Assembly (NCBI RefSeq): GCF_910584465.1
Contig: NZ_CAJUBK010000031.1
Location: 1-29,055, forward strand
DNA: 29,055 nt
DNA from: an uncultured Oscillibacter sp.
Lineage (GTDB): Bacteria > Bacillota > Clostridia > Oscillospirales > Oscillospiraceae
Direction: 5' to 3'
Position numbers and translations under genes: made by a program. Under the pieces are notes generated by a model, which was given only the letters and a program-made list of their open reading frames with translations, was not told where the DNA came from and ran no database searches. Shown one piece after another: positions 5,891-14,388 of this stretch. Each line of letters begins with the position of its first letter. Within the stretch, counting starts at the first letter, position 1.

Positions 5891-6975
5891 CGCGCGGCCC
5901 TCCATTCGTTCATGATCTGGTCCATCTGCTCCCGCACCGTGGAGAGGGTGCGGATCTCCCCGGCGTTGGCCCCGCAGAAGAAAAGGCCATTCTCCCGATC
6001 CCCCTCCACGGCGGCGATCAGCGCCTTGGAGATGCAGTAGGGGGCGGTCCTGCAGTCGCAGGCGGCAAGACAGCGGTCGCAGCGCTCGATCCCGGGCTGG
6101 GTCCCCGCCTCCACCCGGCGGATCAGCGGGCTCCTCAGCGCCCGGCCCGGCATCCCCACGGGGCTTTGGACGATGGTGATGTCCTCCGCCTCCGCGTCCA
6201 GCAGGGCCTTTTTGAACCCTTCGCTGGCGTCGCACTCCTCCGTGGCGATGAAGCGGGTGGCGAACTGGGCGCCGGCGGCGCCCTCGTCCATATAGCGGCG
6301 CATCTCCCCGCCGTCCTTCACGCCGCCCGCCACGAAGACCGGGATGTCCCGCCCGTACTCCTCCCGGAAGGGGGCCAGGGACTCCAGCACCTCTCCCAGG
6401 AGGGCGGAGAGGGGCCTCGGCCGTCCGGCCTGGGCCTCTTTGGCCTCCTCGGGGGTAAAGCCCAGGTGTCCCCCGGCCAGGGGGCCCTCCAGGACCACGA
6501 AGTCCGGGACCCGGCCATAGCGCCGGTGCCACAGCCTGCAGATCAGGGCGGCGGAGCGTCCCCCGCTGACCACCGGGGCCAGGGCCGCGTCGCTCTGCGG
6601 CACCTCCGCCGCCAGGGCGGGCAGGTCCCGGGGCAGCCCCGCGCCGCACACCACGGCGTCCGCCCCCGCCCGGAGGGCGGTCCGCACGCTGTCGGCGTAC
6701 TGGGCGGCGGCCACCATGACGTTCACGGCCACGAGGCCCGCGCCCTTCGCGGTCTCCTTGGCCCGCCGGACCTGCCGGGCCAGGGCCCGGAGGTTGGCCC
6801 CCCGGGGATCTTGCCGGAAGTCCGGCTCCCGGAAGCCGCAGAAGGCGGCGGAGAGGGTCCCCATGCCGCCCTGGGCGGCCACGGCCCCCGCCAGGCGCTC
6901 CAGGCTGACGCCGATGCCCATGCCCCCCTGGACGATGGGCAGGGGCAGGACCTTCCCCCGGATCGTCACTGCCAT
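5887..6975 (-). CDS. FabX-like flavin enzyme (NMO family) with C-terminal cysteine cluster
   Basis: This is a 362-aa TIM-barrel flavoprotein of the nitronate monooxygenase / 2-nitropropane dioxygenase family. Compared with FabK next door it is longer, has a different N-terminus (LPIVQGGMGIGVSLERLAG), the active-site His170 in LAGGHLGF, and a C-terminal cluster Cys299, Cys302, Cys306, Cys308 and Cys314 followed by GLFFCGANAGEIRT. As I recall it, this plan matches Helicobacter pylori FabX, an FMN and [4Fe-4S] enzyme that dehydrogenates and isomerises decanoyl-ACP to make unsaturated fatty acids. FabX has VSNCVAPC, then GYCIADGL and GLYFTGANG at the same places. The ATG overlaps fabK by 10 nt with AGGTGG upstream, and it is ATGA-coupled to fabD. 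A plain second FabK or a true nitronate monooxygenase is possible, but the cysteines and operon position favour a FabX-like role. Confidence 0.8.
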   Translation of the reverse strand: MAVTIRGKVLPLPIVQGGMGIGVSLERLAGAVAAQGGMGTLSAAFCGFREPDFRQDPRGANLRALARQVRRAKETAKGAGLVAVNVMVAAAQYADSVRTALRAGADAVVCGAGLPRDLPALAAEVPQSDAALAPVVSGGRSAALICRLWHRRYGRVPDFVVLEGPLAGGHLGFTPEEAKEAQAGRPRPLSALLGEVLESLAPFREEYGRDIPVFVAGGVKDGGEMRRYMDEGAAGAQFATRFIATEECDASEGFKKALLDAEAEDITIVQSPVGMPGRALRSPLIRRVEAGTQPGIERCDRCLAACDCRTAPYCISKALIAAVEGDRENGLFFCGANAGEIRTLSTVREQMDQIMNEWRAAR

Positions 6976-7904
6976 CCCCGTGCCACCTGCTCCAGGACGG
7001 CCTTCCCTCCGCCGCAGAGCTCCTCGAAGATCTGCCGGACGGGCCGGATCTCATGGAGCAGGCCCGCGGCCTGGCCCATCATCACGCTGCCGCGCTCCAC
7101 GTCGCCCTCCAGCACGGCCCGGCGGAGCCCTCCCAGGGTGACGGTCTCCAGCTCCTCCAGGGTCGCGCCCCGCTTCTCCAGGGCCAGGTACTCCCGGGCC
7201 ATCTTGTTCTTCAGCACCCGCACCGGCCCGCCGATGGAGCGGCCCGTGACGGTGGTGTCGGAGTCCTTGGCCTTCAGCACGGCCTGCTTGTAGTTGTCAT
7301 GGATGGGGCACTCCCGGCTCGCCAGCAGGCAGGTGCCCACCTGCACGCCGCAGGCCCCCAGGGCCAGCGCCGCCGCCATCTGCCGCCCGTCGGCGATGCC
7401 CCCCGCGGCGATGACGGGCACGTCCACCGCGTCCGCCACCTGGGGGACCAGGGCCATGGTGGTCATCTCCCCCACGTGGCCGCCGGACTCCGTGCCCTCG
7501 GCGATGAAGGCGTCCACGCCGTAGCGGGTCAGCCGCTTCGCCAGCACCGCCGCCGCCACGACGGGGATGACCTTGACGCCGGCCTCCTTCCAGGCGGGGA
7601 TGTACTGTCCGGGGTTCCCCGCGCCGGTGGTGACCACCCGGACGCCCTCGTCCAGGATGACCTGGGCGATATCGGCGGCATAGGGGCTCATCAGCATCAG
7701 GTTCACGCCGAAGGGCTTCTCCGTCCGCTCCTTGGCCCGGCGGATCTCCCGGCGGAGCCGGTCCGCGTCCCAGCCGCCGGTGGCGATCATGCCCAGGGCC
7801 CCGGCGTTGGAGCAGGCGGCGGCGAACTCACCGGTGGCGATGTTGGCCATGCCGCCCTGGATGATGGGGAATTCCGTCCCCAGGATCTCATTCAACTTTT
7901 TCAC
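6966..7904 (-). CDS. fabK: enoyl-[acyl-carrier-protein] reductase II FabK
   Basis: FabK is the FMN-dependent enoyl-ACP reductase that completes each elongation cycle in many Firmicutes in place of FabI. The product (312 aa) follows Streptococcus pneumoniae FabK closely: FPIIQGGMANIATGE, KPFGVNLMLMSPY, VVTTGAGNPGQY, the catalytic His143 in EGTESGGHVGEMTTM, VIAAGGIADG and GSVMMGQAAGL. I chose GTG at 7904 because it has AGGAG 7 nt upstream and yields (M)KKLNEILGTEFPI, matching the family N-terminus. An ATG at 7919 overlaps the fabH stop but has no ribosome binding site. No fabI, fabL or fabV is seen in the window, so this is probably the main enoyl reductase. Confidence 0.95.
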   Translation of the reverse strand: MKKLNEILGTEFPIIQGGMANIATGEFAAACSNAGALGMIATGGWDADRLRREIRRAKERTEKPFGVNLMLMSPYAADIAQVILDEGVRVVTTGAGNPGQYIPAWKEAGVKVIPVVAAAVLAKRLTRYGVDAFIAEGTESGGHVGEMTTMALVPQVADAVDVPVIAAGGIADGRQMAAALALGACGVQVGTCLLASRECPIHDNYKQAVLKAKDSDTTVTGRSIGGPVRVLKNKMAREYLALEKRGATLEELETVTLGGLRRAVLEGDVERGSVMMGQAAGLLHEIRPVRQIFEELCGGGKAVLEQVARGWQ

Positions 7905-7915
7905 AGGCTTACTCC

Positions 7916-8866
7916 TCATACAAACTCGATCAGGCACCCGCCCCAGGTCAGTCCGCCGCCGAAGCCCACGGCCAGGATGCGGCTGCCGGGGCCCGCCCTC
8001 CCCTGACGGCGCAGCTCGCTGAGGACCAGCGGGATGCTAGCGGCGGAGGTGTTGCCGTATTCGGCGATGTTCTTATAGTACTTCTCCGGGGGGATATGAT
8101 ACTTGCGCACCGCCAGGTCGATGATGCGGGCGTTGGCCTGGTGGAAGACGAAGAAGTCCACGTCCTCCACCGTCCGGCCCGTCCGGCGCAGCACCTGGTC
8201 CACACACCAGGGCACCGCCTCCACGGCGAACTTGAAGACCTTCGTGCCCTCCATGGACAGATAGCTGTGCTCCGCCGCCTCCGGGCCGGGGAGGTACAGC
8301 AGCTCGCTGCTCCCGTGACAGCCCAGCACGGCGGAGATGGAGGGCCAGCCCTCCCGGCACTCCACCACGGCGGCCCCGGCCCCGTCCCCGAAGAGGATGC
8401 AGGTGCTCCGGTCCCCCCAGTCGATGACGCGGCTCAGCTCCTCCGCCCCCACCACCAGGCCGAACCTCCGGGGGGCGGCGTTCAGCAGGCACTCCATGGT
8501 GTGCAGGGCGAAGAGGAAGCCGGTGCATGCCGCGTTGAGGTCGAAGCAGGGGATGTCCTCCGGCAGTCCCAGGTCCCGCTGGAGCGTACAGGCGGCGGAG
8601 GGGACCATGGTCTCCGGCGTCGCCGTGGCCACGATGCACGCGCCGATCTGCTCCGGCCCGATCCCCGCCTCTGCCAGGGCCTGCCGGGCGGCGGCGGCGA
8701 TGAAGGAGGAGATGGCCTCCCCCTCGGCGCAGTGGTGCCGGGCCTTGATGCCGGTGCGGCTGGCGATCCACTCGTCGCTGGTGTCCACGATGCGCTCCAG
8801 GTCCTGATTGGTGACGCGCCTGCCGGGCACGCCCCGGCCGGTCCCTCGGATCTTGATCCCGTTCAT
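7916..8866 (-). CDS. fabH: 3-oxoacyl-[acyl-carrier-protein] synthase III FabH
   Basis: FabH starts synthesis by condensing acetyl-CoA or a branched acyl-CoA with malonyl-ACP. The 316-aa product has the catalytic triad Cys114 (LNAACTGF), His242 (FFVFHQANARI) and Asn272 (EYGNTSAAS), and the usual N-terminal SDEWIASRTGIKAR. ATG at 8866 sits 4 nt after AAGGAGG and overlaps the accA stop as ATGA. The open frame upstream is shadow coding across accA. Substrate choice (straight or branched primers) cannot be read from the sequence. Confidence 0.97.
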   Translation of the reverse strand: MNGIKIRGTGRGVPGRRVTNQDLERIVDTSDEWIASRTGIKARHHCAEGEAISSFIAAAARQALAEAGIGPEQIGACIVATATPETMVPSAACTLQRDLGLPEDIPCFDLNAACTGFLFALHTMECLLNAAPRRFGLVVGAEELSRVIDWGDRSTCILFGDGAGAAVVECREGWPSISAVLGCHGSSELLYLPGPEAAEHSYLSMEGTKVFKFAVEAVPWCVDQVLRRTGRTVEDVDFFVFHQANARIIDLAVRKYHIPPEKYYKNIAEYGNTSAASIPLVLSELRRQGRAGPGSRILAVGFGGGLTWGGCLIEFV

Positions 8867-9687
8867 GGCTCCTCCTTGGGGGCCTTTGGCGGCACGCCCA
8901 TCTTCCTGAATTTTTGATAACGTCCCGCCGCCAGGCCCTGCCCGCTTTCCTTCAGCAGGGCGGCCAGGTGGCGGCTGACGGCCCGGTCCACTTCCCGGAA
9001 GGTCCGGCCGGGATCCAGGTGCGCCCCGCCCTCCGGCTCCGGGACGATGTCGTCCACCACGCCCAGGGCCAGCAGGTCCGGTGCAGTGAGCTTCATCATC
9101 CCGCACGCCTCGTCGTGCCGGGAGGCGTCCTTCCACAGGATGGACGCGAAGCCCTCGGGGGACAAGATGGCGTAGACCGCGTCCTCCAGCATCAGCACCC
9201 GGTCGGCCACGGCCAGGGCCAGCGCCCCGCCGCTGTTGCCCTCGCCGGTGACGACGGCGATCACGGGCACGGTGAGGCGGCTCATCTCGAAGAGGTTCCG
9301 GGCGATGGCCTCCCCCTGGCCCTTGGCCTCGGCCTCCAGGCCGGGATAGGCCCCGGAGGTGTCGATGAAGGTGATGACGGGGCGGCGGAACTTCTCCGCC
9401 TGCTTCATCAGCCGCAGGGCCTTCCGATAGCCCTCCGGCCCCGGCATCCCGAAATTGCAGCGGATGCTCTCCTCCGCCGTTTTGCCCTTCCGGGTGCCGA
9501 TCACGGTGACGGGGCGGTCGTGGTACAGCGCCACGCCGCCCAGGATGGCCGGGTCCTCCCGGCAGAGGCGGTCGCCCTTCTGCTCGAAGAAATCCGTGAA
9601 GAGAGCGCCGATGTAGTCGGTGATGTTGGGCCGCTGGGGGTGCCGCGCTATGGCGACCCGCTGGGCGGCGGTGAGCTCGTTGCTCAT
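8863..9687 (-). CDS. accA: acetyl-CoA carboxylase carboxyltransferase subunit alpha
   Basis: AccA pairs with AccD to transfer carboxyl from biotin to acetyl-CoA, forming malonyl-CoA. The 274-aa product begins MSNELTAAQRVAIARHPQRP and carries the crotonase-fold segments ITFIDTSGAYPGLEAEAKGQGEAIARNL and VVTGEGNSGGALALAVADRV, which are diagnostic for AccA. It is shorter than the roughly 320-aa E. coli protein and lacks most of the N-terminal extension, as in many Firmicutes. GGGAGG is 6 nt before the ATG, and an ATGA overlap links it to accD. Confidence 0.96.
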   Translation of the reverse strand: MSNELTAAQRVAIARHPQRPNITDYIGALFTDFFEQKGDRLCREDPAILGGVALYHDRPVTVIGTRKGKTAEESIRCNFGMPGPEGYRKALRLMKQAEKFRRPVITFIDTSGAYPGLEAEAKGQGEAIARNLFEMSRLTVPVIAVVTGEGNSGGALALAVADRVLMLEDAVYAILSPEGFASILWKDASRHDEACGMMKLTAPDLLALGVVDDIVPEPEGGAHLDPGRTFREVDRAVSRHLAALLKESGQGLAAGRYQKFRKMGVPPKAPKEEP

Positions 9688-10534
9688 GGGCGTCCTCCCT
9701 TCTCATGGAGCCGGAGGAGCCGGGCCAGGGTGTCCCGGAGCTCCCCGCGGGGGACCACCGCGTCCACGAAGCCGTGCTCCTCCTGGTATTCCGCGCGCTG
9801 GAAGCCCTCCGGCAGGGTCTCGCCGATGGTCTGCTGGATCACCCGGGGCCCGGCAAAGCCGATCAAAGCCCCCGGCTCCGCCAGGATGATGTCCCCCAGG
9901 GAGGCGAAGCTGGCAGTGACGCCGCCGGTGGTGGGGTCCGTCAGGACGGAGATATACAGCAGTCCCTTCTCCGCGAACCGGGCCAGGGCCGCGCTGGTCT
10001 TCGCCATCTGCATGAGGGACAAGATCCCCTCCTGCATCCGGGCCCCGCCGCTGGCGGAGAAGAGGATCAGCGGCAGGCGGTCCTTCGCCGCGTGCTCCAC
10101 CGCCAGGGCGATCTTCTCCCCCACGGCGGCGCTCATGCTGCCGCACAGGTAGCGGCTGTCCAGCACGCCCACGACGCACCGGCGGCCCCCGATGGTCCCC
10201 ACGGCGGTGACGGCGGCCTCGGTGAGGCCCGTCTTCCGCTGGGCGGCCCGCTGCTTCTCCCGATAGCCGGGGAAGGACAGCGGGTCCGCGGCGGGGAGCT
10301 TCTCGTTCAGCTCCCGGAAGCTGCCGGGATCGAGGATGGTGCTGAGGCGGTAATAGGCCCCGATGGGGAAATGATGGCCGCAGAGGGGGCAGACGGACAG
10401 GGCCGCCGCCACGTCCCTGCGCTGGCTCTCCCCGCCGCAGCGCGGGCAGGAGACCCGCTGGTCCCCGGGGACGTAGTTGTCCCGGATGGCCTTCATGGCC
10501 AGGAGCCGGGCCCGGCGCTTGGCAAAGATACCGT

Positions 10535-10538
<4 letters not shown>
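9684..10538 (-). CDS. accD: acetyl-CoA carboxylase carboxyltransferase subunit beta
   Basis: AccD is the zinc-containing partner of AccA. The 284-aa product has the four-cysteine zinc ribbon Cys31/Cys34 (CPRCGG) and Cys50/Cys53 (CPLCGHHF), then the carboxyltransferase core with FSASGGARMQEGILSLMQM and LTDPTTGGVTASFASLGDII. The start MNGIFAKRRA at 10538 has GGGAGG 7 nt upstream and an ATGA overlap with accC. All key residues are present. Confidence 0.97.
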
Positions 10539-11913
<1,375 letters not shown>

Positions 11914-11920
<7 letters not shown>

Positions 11921-12342
11921 GGTTCGTAGCGCATCAGCGCCTCGCCGAAGGCCGCCAGGTCGCCGTTGGCCTTCAGGATGGCCGCGATCACGCAGTCGCA
12001 GGGGGCGGGGACCTCGATCATGGTCTTCATCGCCTCCAGCAGACACACGGTCTGGCCCTTCGCCACTTTGTCGCCCACGGAGACGAAGGGGGGCTGCTCC
12101 GGAGCTGGGGCGGCGTAGAAGGTGCCCACCAGCGGAGCGGGGATGACGGGGCCCTCCTCCGTTTTGACAGGGCCTCCCTCCGCCTTGGCGGGGATCCCCG
12201 CCGGGGCCGCCGCCGGCACGGCGGCGGCCCCGGGGACGGCCTTCCCCAATTCTATCGTAAGGTCCCCCTGGGACAGCTTCAGCGTCTGCAGGCCGCTGCT
12301 GTCGAAGCGGGCCATCAAGTCATAAAGTTCCTGGTTGGTCAT
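11914..12342 (-). CDS. accB: acetyl-CoA carboxylase biotin carboxyl carrier protein
   Basis: AccB carries the biotin that shuttles carboxyl between AccC and AccA/AccD. The 142-aa product has an N-terminal helical part (MTNQELYDLMARFDSSGLQT), an Ala/Pro/Gly-rich linker (about residues 36-70) and a C-terminal biotinyl domain with APLVGTFYAAP and the acceptor Lys106 in LLEAMKTMIEV. The residue after the lysine is Thr rather than the common Met or Leu. ATG at 12342 has AAAGGA 6 nt upstream. The open frame continuing upstream crosses a GC-rich spacer and is not supported. Confidence 0.94.
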
Positions 12343-12558
12343 GTTCGTTCCTTTCCAGGCGTCCCGCCCCGCTTCGGTCGGCGGGGCGGCGCTTCGCAGG
12401 GTTTTCCCCGCTCCCCCCTCCGTCCCGCCCCGGTCCGGCGGGAGGCCGCAGGGCGGCAGGACCGCCAAAGGCCGCGCCGCGGACACGGCGGGGGCGGAGG
12501 GGGAGCGGATGCCCGGCGTCCGCCGGGCGCAGCGGGATGTAGGGCACGGCGGCGCGGA
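12343..12558 (-). other. 216-nt non-coding spacer between acpP and accB
   Basis: This is the only sizeable gap in the fab operon. It is very GC-rich and holds a compact hairpin (12511-12517 GCCCGGC with 12522-12528 GCCGGGC, loop GTCC) about 30 nt after the acpP stop. There is no U-tract and no convincing promoter. A role in setting ACP high relative to the enzymes, through partial termination or RNA processing, is an inference. Confidence 0.45.
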
Positions 12559-12789
12559 TCAGGCCTTGTGGGCCTCCAGGTATCTCACGATATCGCCCAC
12601 GGTCTTCAGTCCCTCCACATCGGCGTCGGCGATGGTGATGCCGCTGGCCTCTTCCAGGGCCATGACCAGCTCCACAGCAGCCAGGGAATCCGCCCCCAGA
12701 TCGTCGGCCAGGGACGCCTCCAGCGTCACCTGCTCCGCCTCACAGCCCAGGGTCTCCACGATGATATCGCGTACGCTCTCGAATTCCAT
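12559..12789 (-). CDS. acpP: acyl carrier protein
   Basis: ACP carries the growing acyl chain on 4'-phosphopantetheine. The acidic 76-aa, four-helix protein has the attachment serine Ser35 in DDLGADSLAAVELVMALEE and ends TVGDIVRYLEAHKA. ATG at 12789 follows GGAGG by 7 nt. It is the first gene of the fatty acid operon and directly follows the promoter and AT-rich operator. The 216-nt gap behind it separates it from the tightly packed enzyme genes. Confidence 0.97.
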   Translation of the reverse strand: MEFESVRDIIVETLGCEAEQVTLEASLADDLGADSLAAVELVMALEEASGITIADADVEGLKTVGDIVRYLEAHKA

Positions 12790-12817
12790 TTGAGGTCCTC
12801 CATATTCGTCGAAATGT

Positions 12818-12855
12818 CAATTATTTTAACTAAAATAATTTAATTAAAATAATTG
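12818..12855 (-). promoter_or_regulatory. AT-rich operator with three half-sites at the acpP start
   Basis: In a GC-rich neighbourhood, this 38-bp block is almost pure A/T. Read on the minus strand it holds AATTATTTTAA, then AATTATTTTAG, then the inverse TTAAAATAATT. The outer copies form a perfect 12-bp inverted repeat (CAATTATTTTAA with TTAAAATAATTG). The inner and last copies form a nearly perfect 22-bp palindrome. It begins at about the transcription start, 6 bp past the -10 box, so a bound protein would block initiation. The MarR regulator at the other end of the operon is the likely ligand, which is an inference. Confidence 0.75.
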
Positions 12856-12860
12856 AACTT

Positions 12861-12889
12861 ATTCTACACAGGGAACCACCCTTTGTCAA
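12861..12889 (-). promoter_or_regulatory. fatty acid operon (acpP) sigma-A promoter
   Basis: On the minus strand, -35 TTGACA (12884-12889) and -10 TAGAAT (12861-12866) are separated by 17 bp. The predicted start, near 12854, falls at the edge of the AT-rich operator. Confidence 0.88.
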
Positions 12890-12912
12890 GGAAAATTTTT
12901 GCGGTCCGGGCC

Positions 12913-12941
12913 TTCCCTTTTTTGTGGATCTCTTATATAAT
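12913..12941 (+). promoter_or_regulatory. trkA operon promoter
   Basis: A perfect -10 TATAAT (12936-12941) follows a weak -35 TTCCCT (12913-12918) at 17 bp. It is divergent from, and only about 25 bp away from, the acpP promoter, so the two promoters share one short control region. Confidence 0.65.
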
Positions 12942-12964
12942 CGGGGTATCGCTCTTCGTATCCT

Positions 12965-12983
12965 CCGGGGCCCTCCGCCCCGG
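12965..12983 (+). other. hairpin in the trkA leader
   Basis: CCGGGGC (12965-12971) pairs with GCCCCGG (12977-12983). The loop CCTCC (12972-12976) is exactly complementary to the trkA ribosome binding site GGAGG at 12995-12999. A TTTTT run follows six bases after the stem. It could act as a weak terminator or an RNA switch. Only the base complementarity is directly seen. Confidence 0.4.
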
Positions 12984-13004
12984 GCCGTCTTTTTGGAGGC
13001 AAGC

Positions 13005-14375
13005 ATGAAGATCATCATCGTAGGCGCGGGCAAGGTGGGCTCCGCCCTGACGCAGCAGCTCTCTGCCGACGGGCACAACGTCACCGTCGTGGACCAGGAC
13101 CCCCGGCTGATCGACAACATCATCAACATCTATGACGTCATGGGCGTCTGCGGGAACGGCGCGGTCTACGGCGTGCAGAAAGAGGCCGAGGTGGAGAAGG
13201 CGGAGCTTTTGATCGCCACCACCTCCAGCGACGAGCTGAACATCCTCTCCTGCCTGGTCGCCAAGAAGCTGGGGGCCAGACACACCATCGCCCGCATCCG
13301 CAACCCGGAGTATGAGAAGCAGCTCCGCTTCATGCGGGACGAGCTGGGATTGTCCATGGCCATCAACCCGGAGCGGGCCGCCGCCCGGGAGATCGCCCGG
13401 GTGCTCCGCTTCCCCGCCGCCATGAAGGTGGAGACCTTCTCCAAGGGGCGGCTGGAGCTGGTGGAATACCGCCTCCCCGCCGACTCGGCCCTGGACGGCC
13501 TCCAGCTGGCGGACCTGTACCGGAACGTCCGGGTCCGGGTGCTGATCTGCGCCGTGGCCCGGAAGGGGGAGACCATCATCCCCTCCGGCGACTTCGTCCT
13601 CCGGGCGGGGGACAAGATCTACCTCACCTCCTCCCCGGACCAGCTGGCCCAGTTCTTCCGCCACCTGGGGGTCTTCCGCTCCAAGGCGTCCACCGTCATG
13701 GTGGTGGGGGCCAGCAAGATCTGCTACTACCTGACCAGCGAGCTTTTGAACATGGGCATGGACGTGAAGATCATCGACCGGGACGAGCAGCGCTGCATCC
13801 GGATGGGCGAACAGCTCCCCAAGGCCCTGGTCATCGTGGGGGACGGCACCGACAGCGACCTCCTCCATGAGGAGGGCATCGGCCAGACCGACGCCTTCGT
13901 GGCGATCACCGGGATCGACGAGGCCAACATCCTCATGAGCATGTGCGCCGCCAAGGAGTCCGGGAACAAGTGCAAGGTGGTGGCGAAGATCAACCGCAAG
14001 TCCCTGGTGGATCTGGTGAGCAACGAGAGCATGATCGACAGCGTCATCTCCGCCCGCTCCACCACCACGGAGCTGATCGTCCAATACGTCCGGGCCATGG
14101 AGAGTGCCTCCGGCGCGAAGATCAAGACCCTCCACCGCCTGGTGGACGGCGCGGTGGAGGCCCTGGAGTTCGGCGTGCCGGCGGACGTGCCCTTCATCGG
14201 CGTGCCGCTGAAGGACCTGAAGCTCCGCAACGGCCTCCTGCTCGCCGGCATCGTCCAGCGCAATGGGAAGATCGTCATCCCCTCCGGCAGCGACTCCCTG
14301 AACGCGGGGGACGACGTGATCGTGGTCACCACGGACACCTCGCTCCAGGACATCCACGACATCTTACAGGACTAA
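13005..14375 (+). CDS. trkA: Trk system potassium uptake protein TrkA
   Basis: TrkA is the cytoplasmic NAD(H)/nucleotide-binding gating subunit of a potassium transporter. The 456-aa product is a tandem of two RCK units. RCK_N 1 starts MKIIIVGAGKVGSALTQQL with the GxGxxG loop (7-12) and acidic D at the end of strand 2. RCK_C 1 covers about residues 140-220. RCK_N 2 starts near 228 (VMVVGASKICYYLTSELL), and RCK_C 2 ends the protein. ATG at 13005 follows GGAGG by 5 nt, and the longer open frame runs through the promoter. The trkH gene follows after 13 nt, so the two form an operon. Confidence 0.96.
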   Translation: MKIIIVGAGKVGSALTQQLSADGHNVTVVDQDPRLIDNIINIYDVMGVCGNGAVYGVQKEAEVEKAELLIATTSSDELNILSCLVAKKLGARHTIARIRNPEYEKQLRFMRDELGLSMAINPERAAAREIARVLRFPAAMKVETFSKGRLELVEYRLPADSALDGLQLADLYRNVRVRVLICAVARKGETIIPSGDFVLRAGDKIYLTSSPDQLAQFFRHLGVFRSKASTVMVVGASKICYYLTSELLNMGMDVKIIDRDEQRCIRMGEQLPKALVIVGDGTDSDLLHEEGIGQTDAFVAITGIDEANILMSMCAAKESGNKCKVVAKINRKSLVDLVSNESMIDSVISARSTTTELIVQYVRAMESASGAKIKTLHRLVDGAVEALEFGVPADVPFIGVPLKDLKLRNGLLLAGIVQRNGKIVIPSGSDSLNAGDDVIVVTTDTSLQDIHDILQD

Positions 14376-14388
14376 GGAGGGCGGCCCC

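Noticed and set aside
13687..13720. Degenerate nucleotide loop in the second RCK unit of TrkA (VVGASKICYYL)
   Set aside because: Similar GxSKI sequences occur in other Firmicutes TrkA proteins, so it is not evidence of a broken protein.
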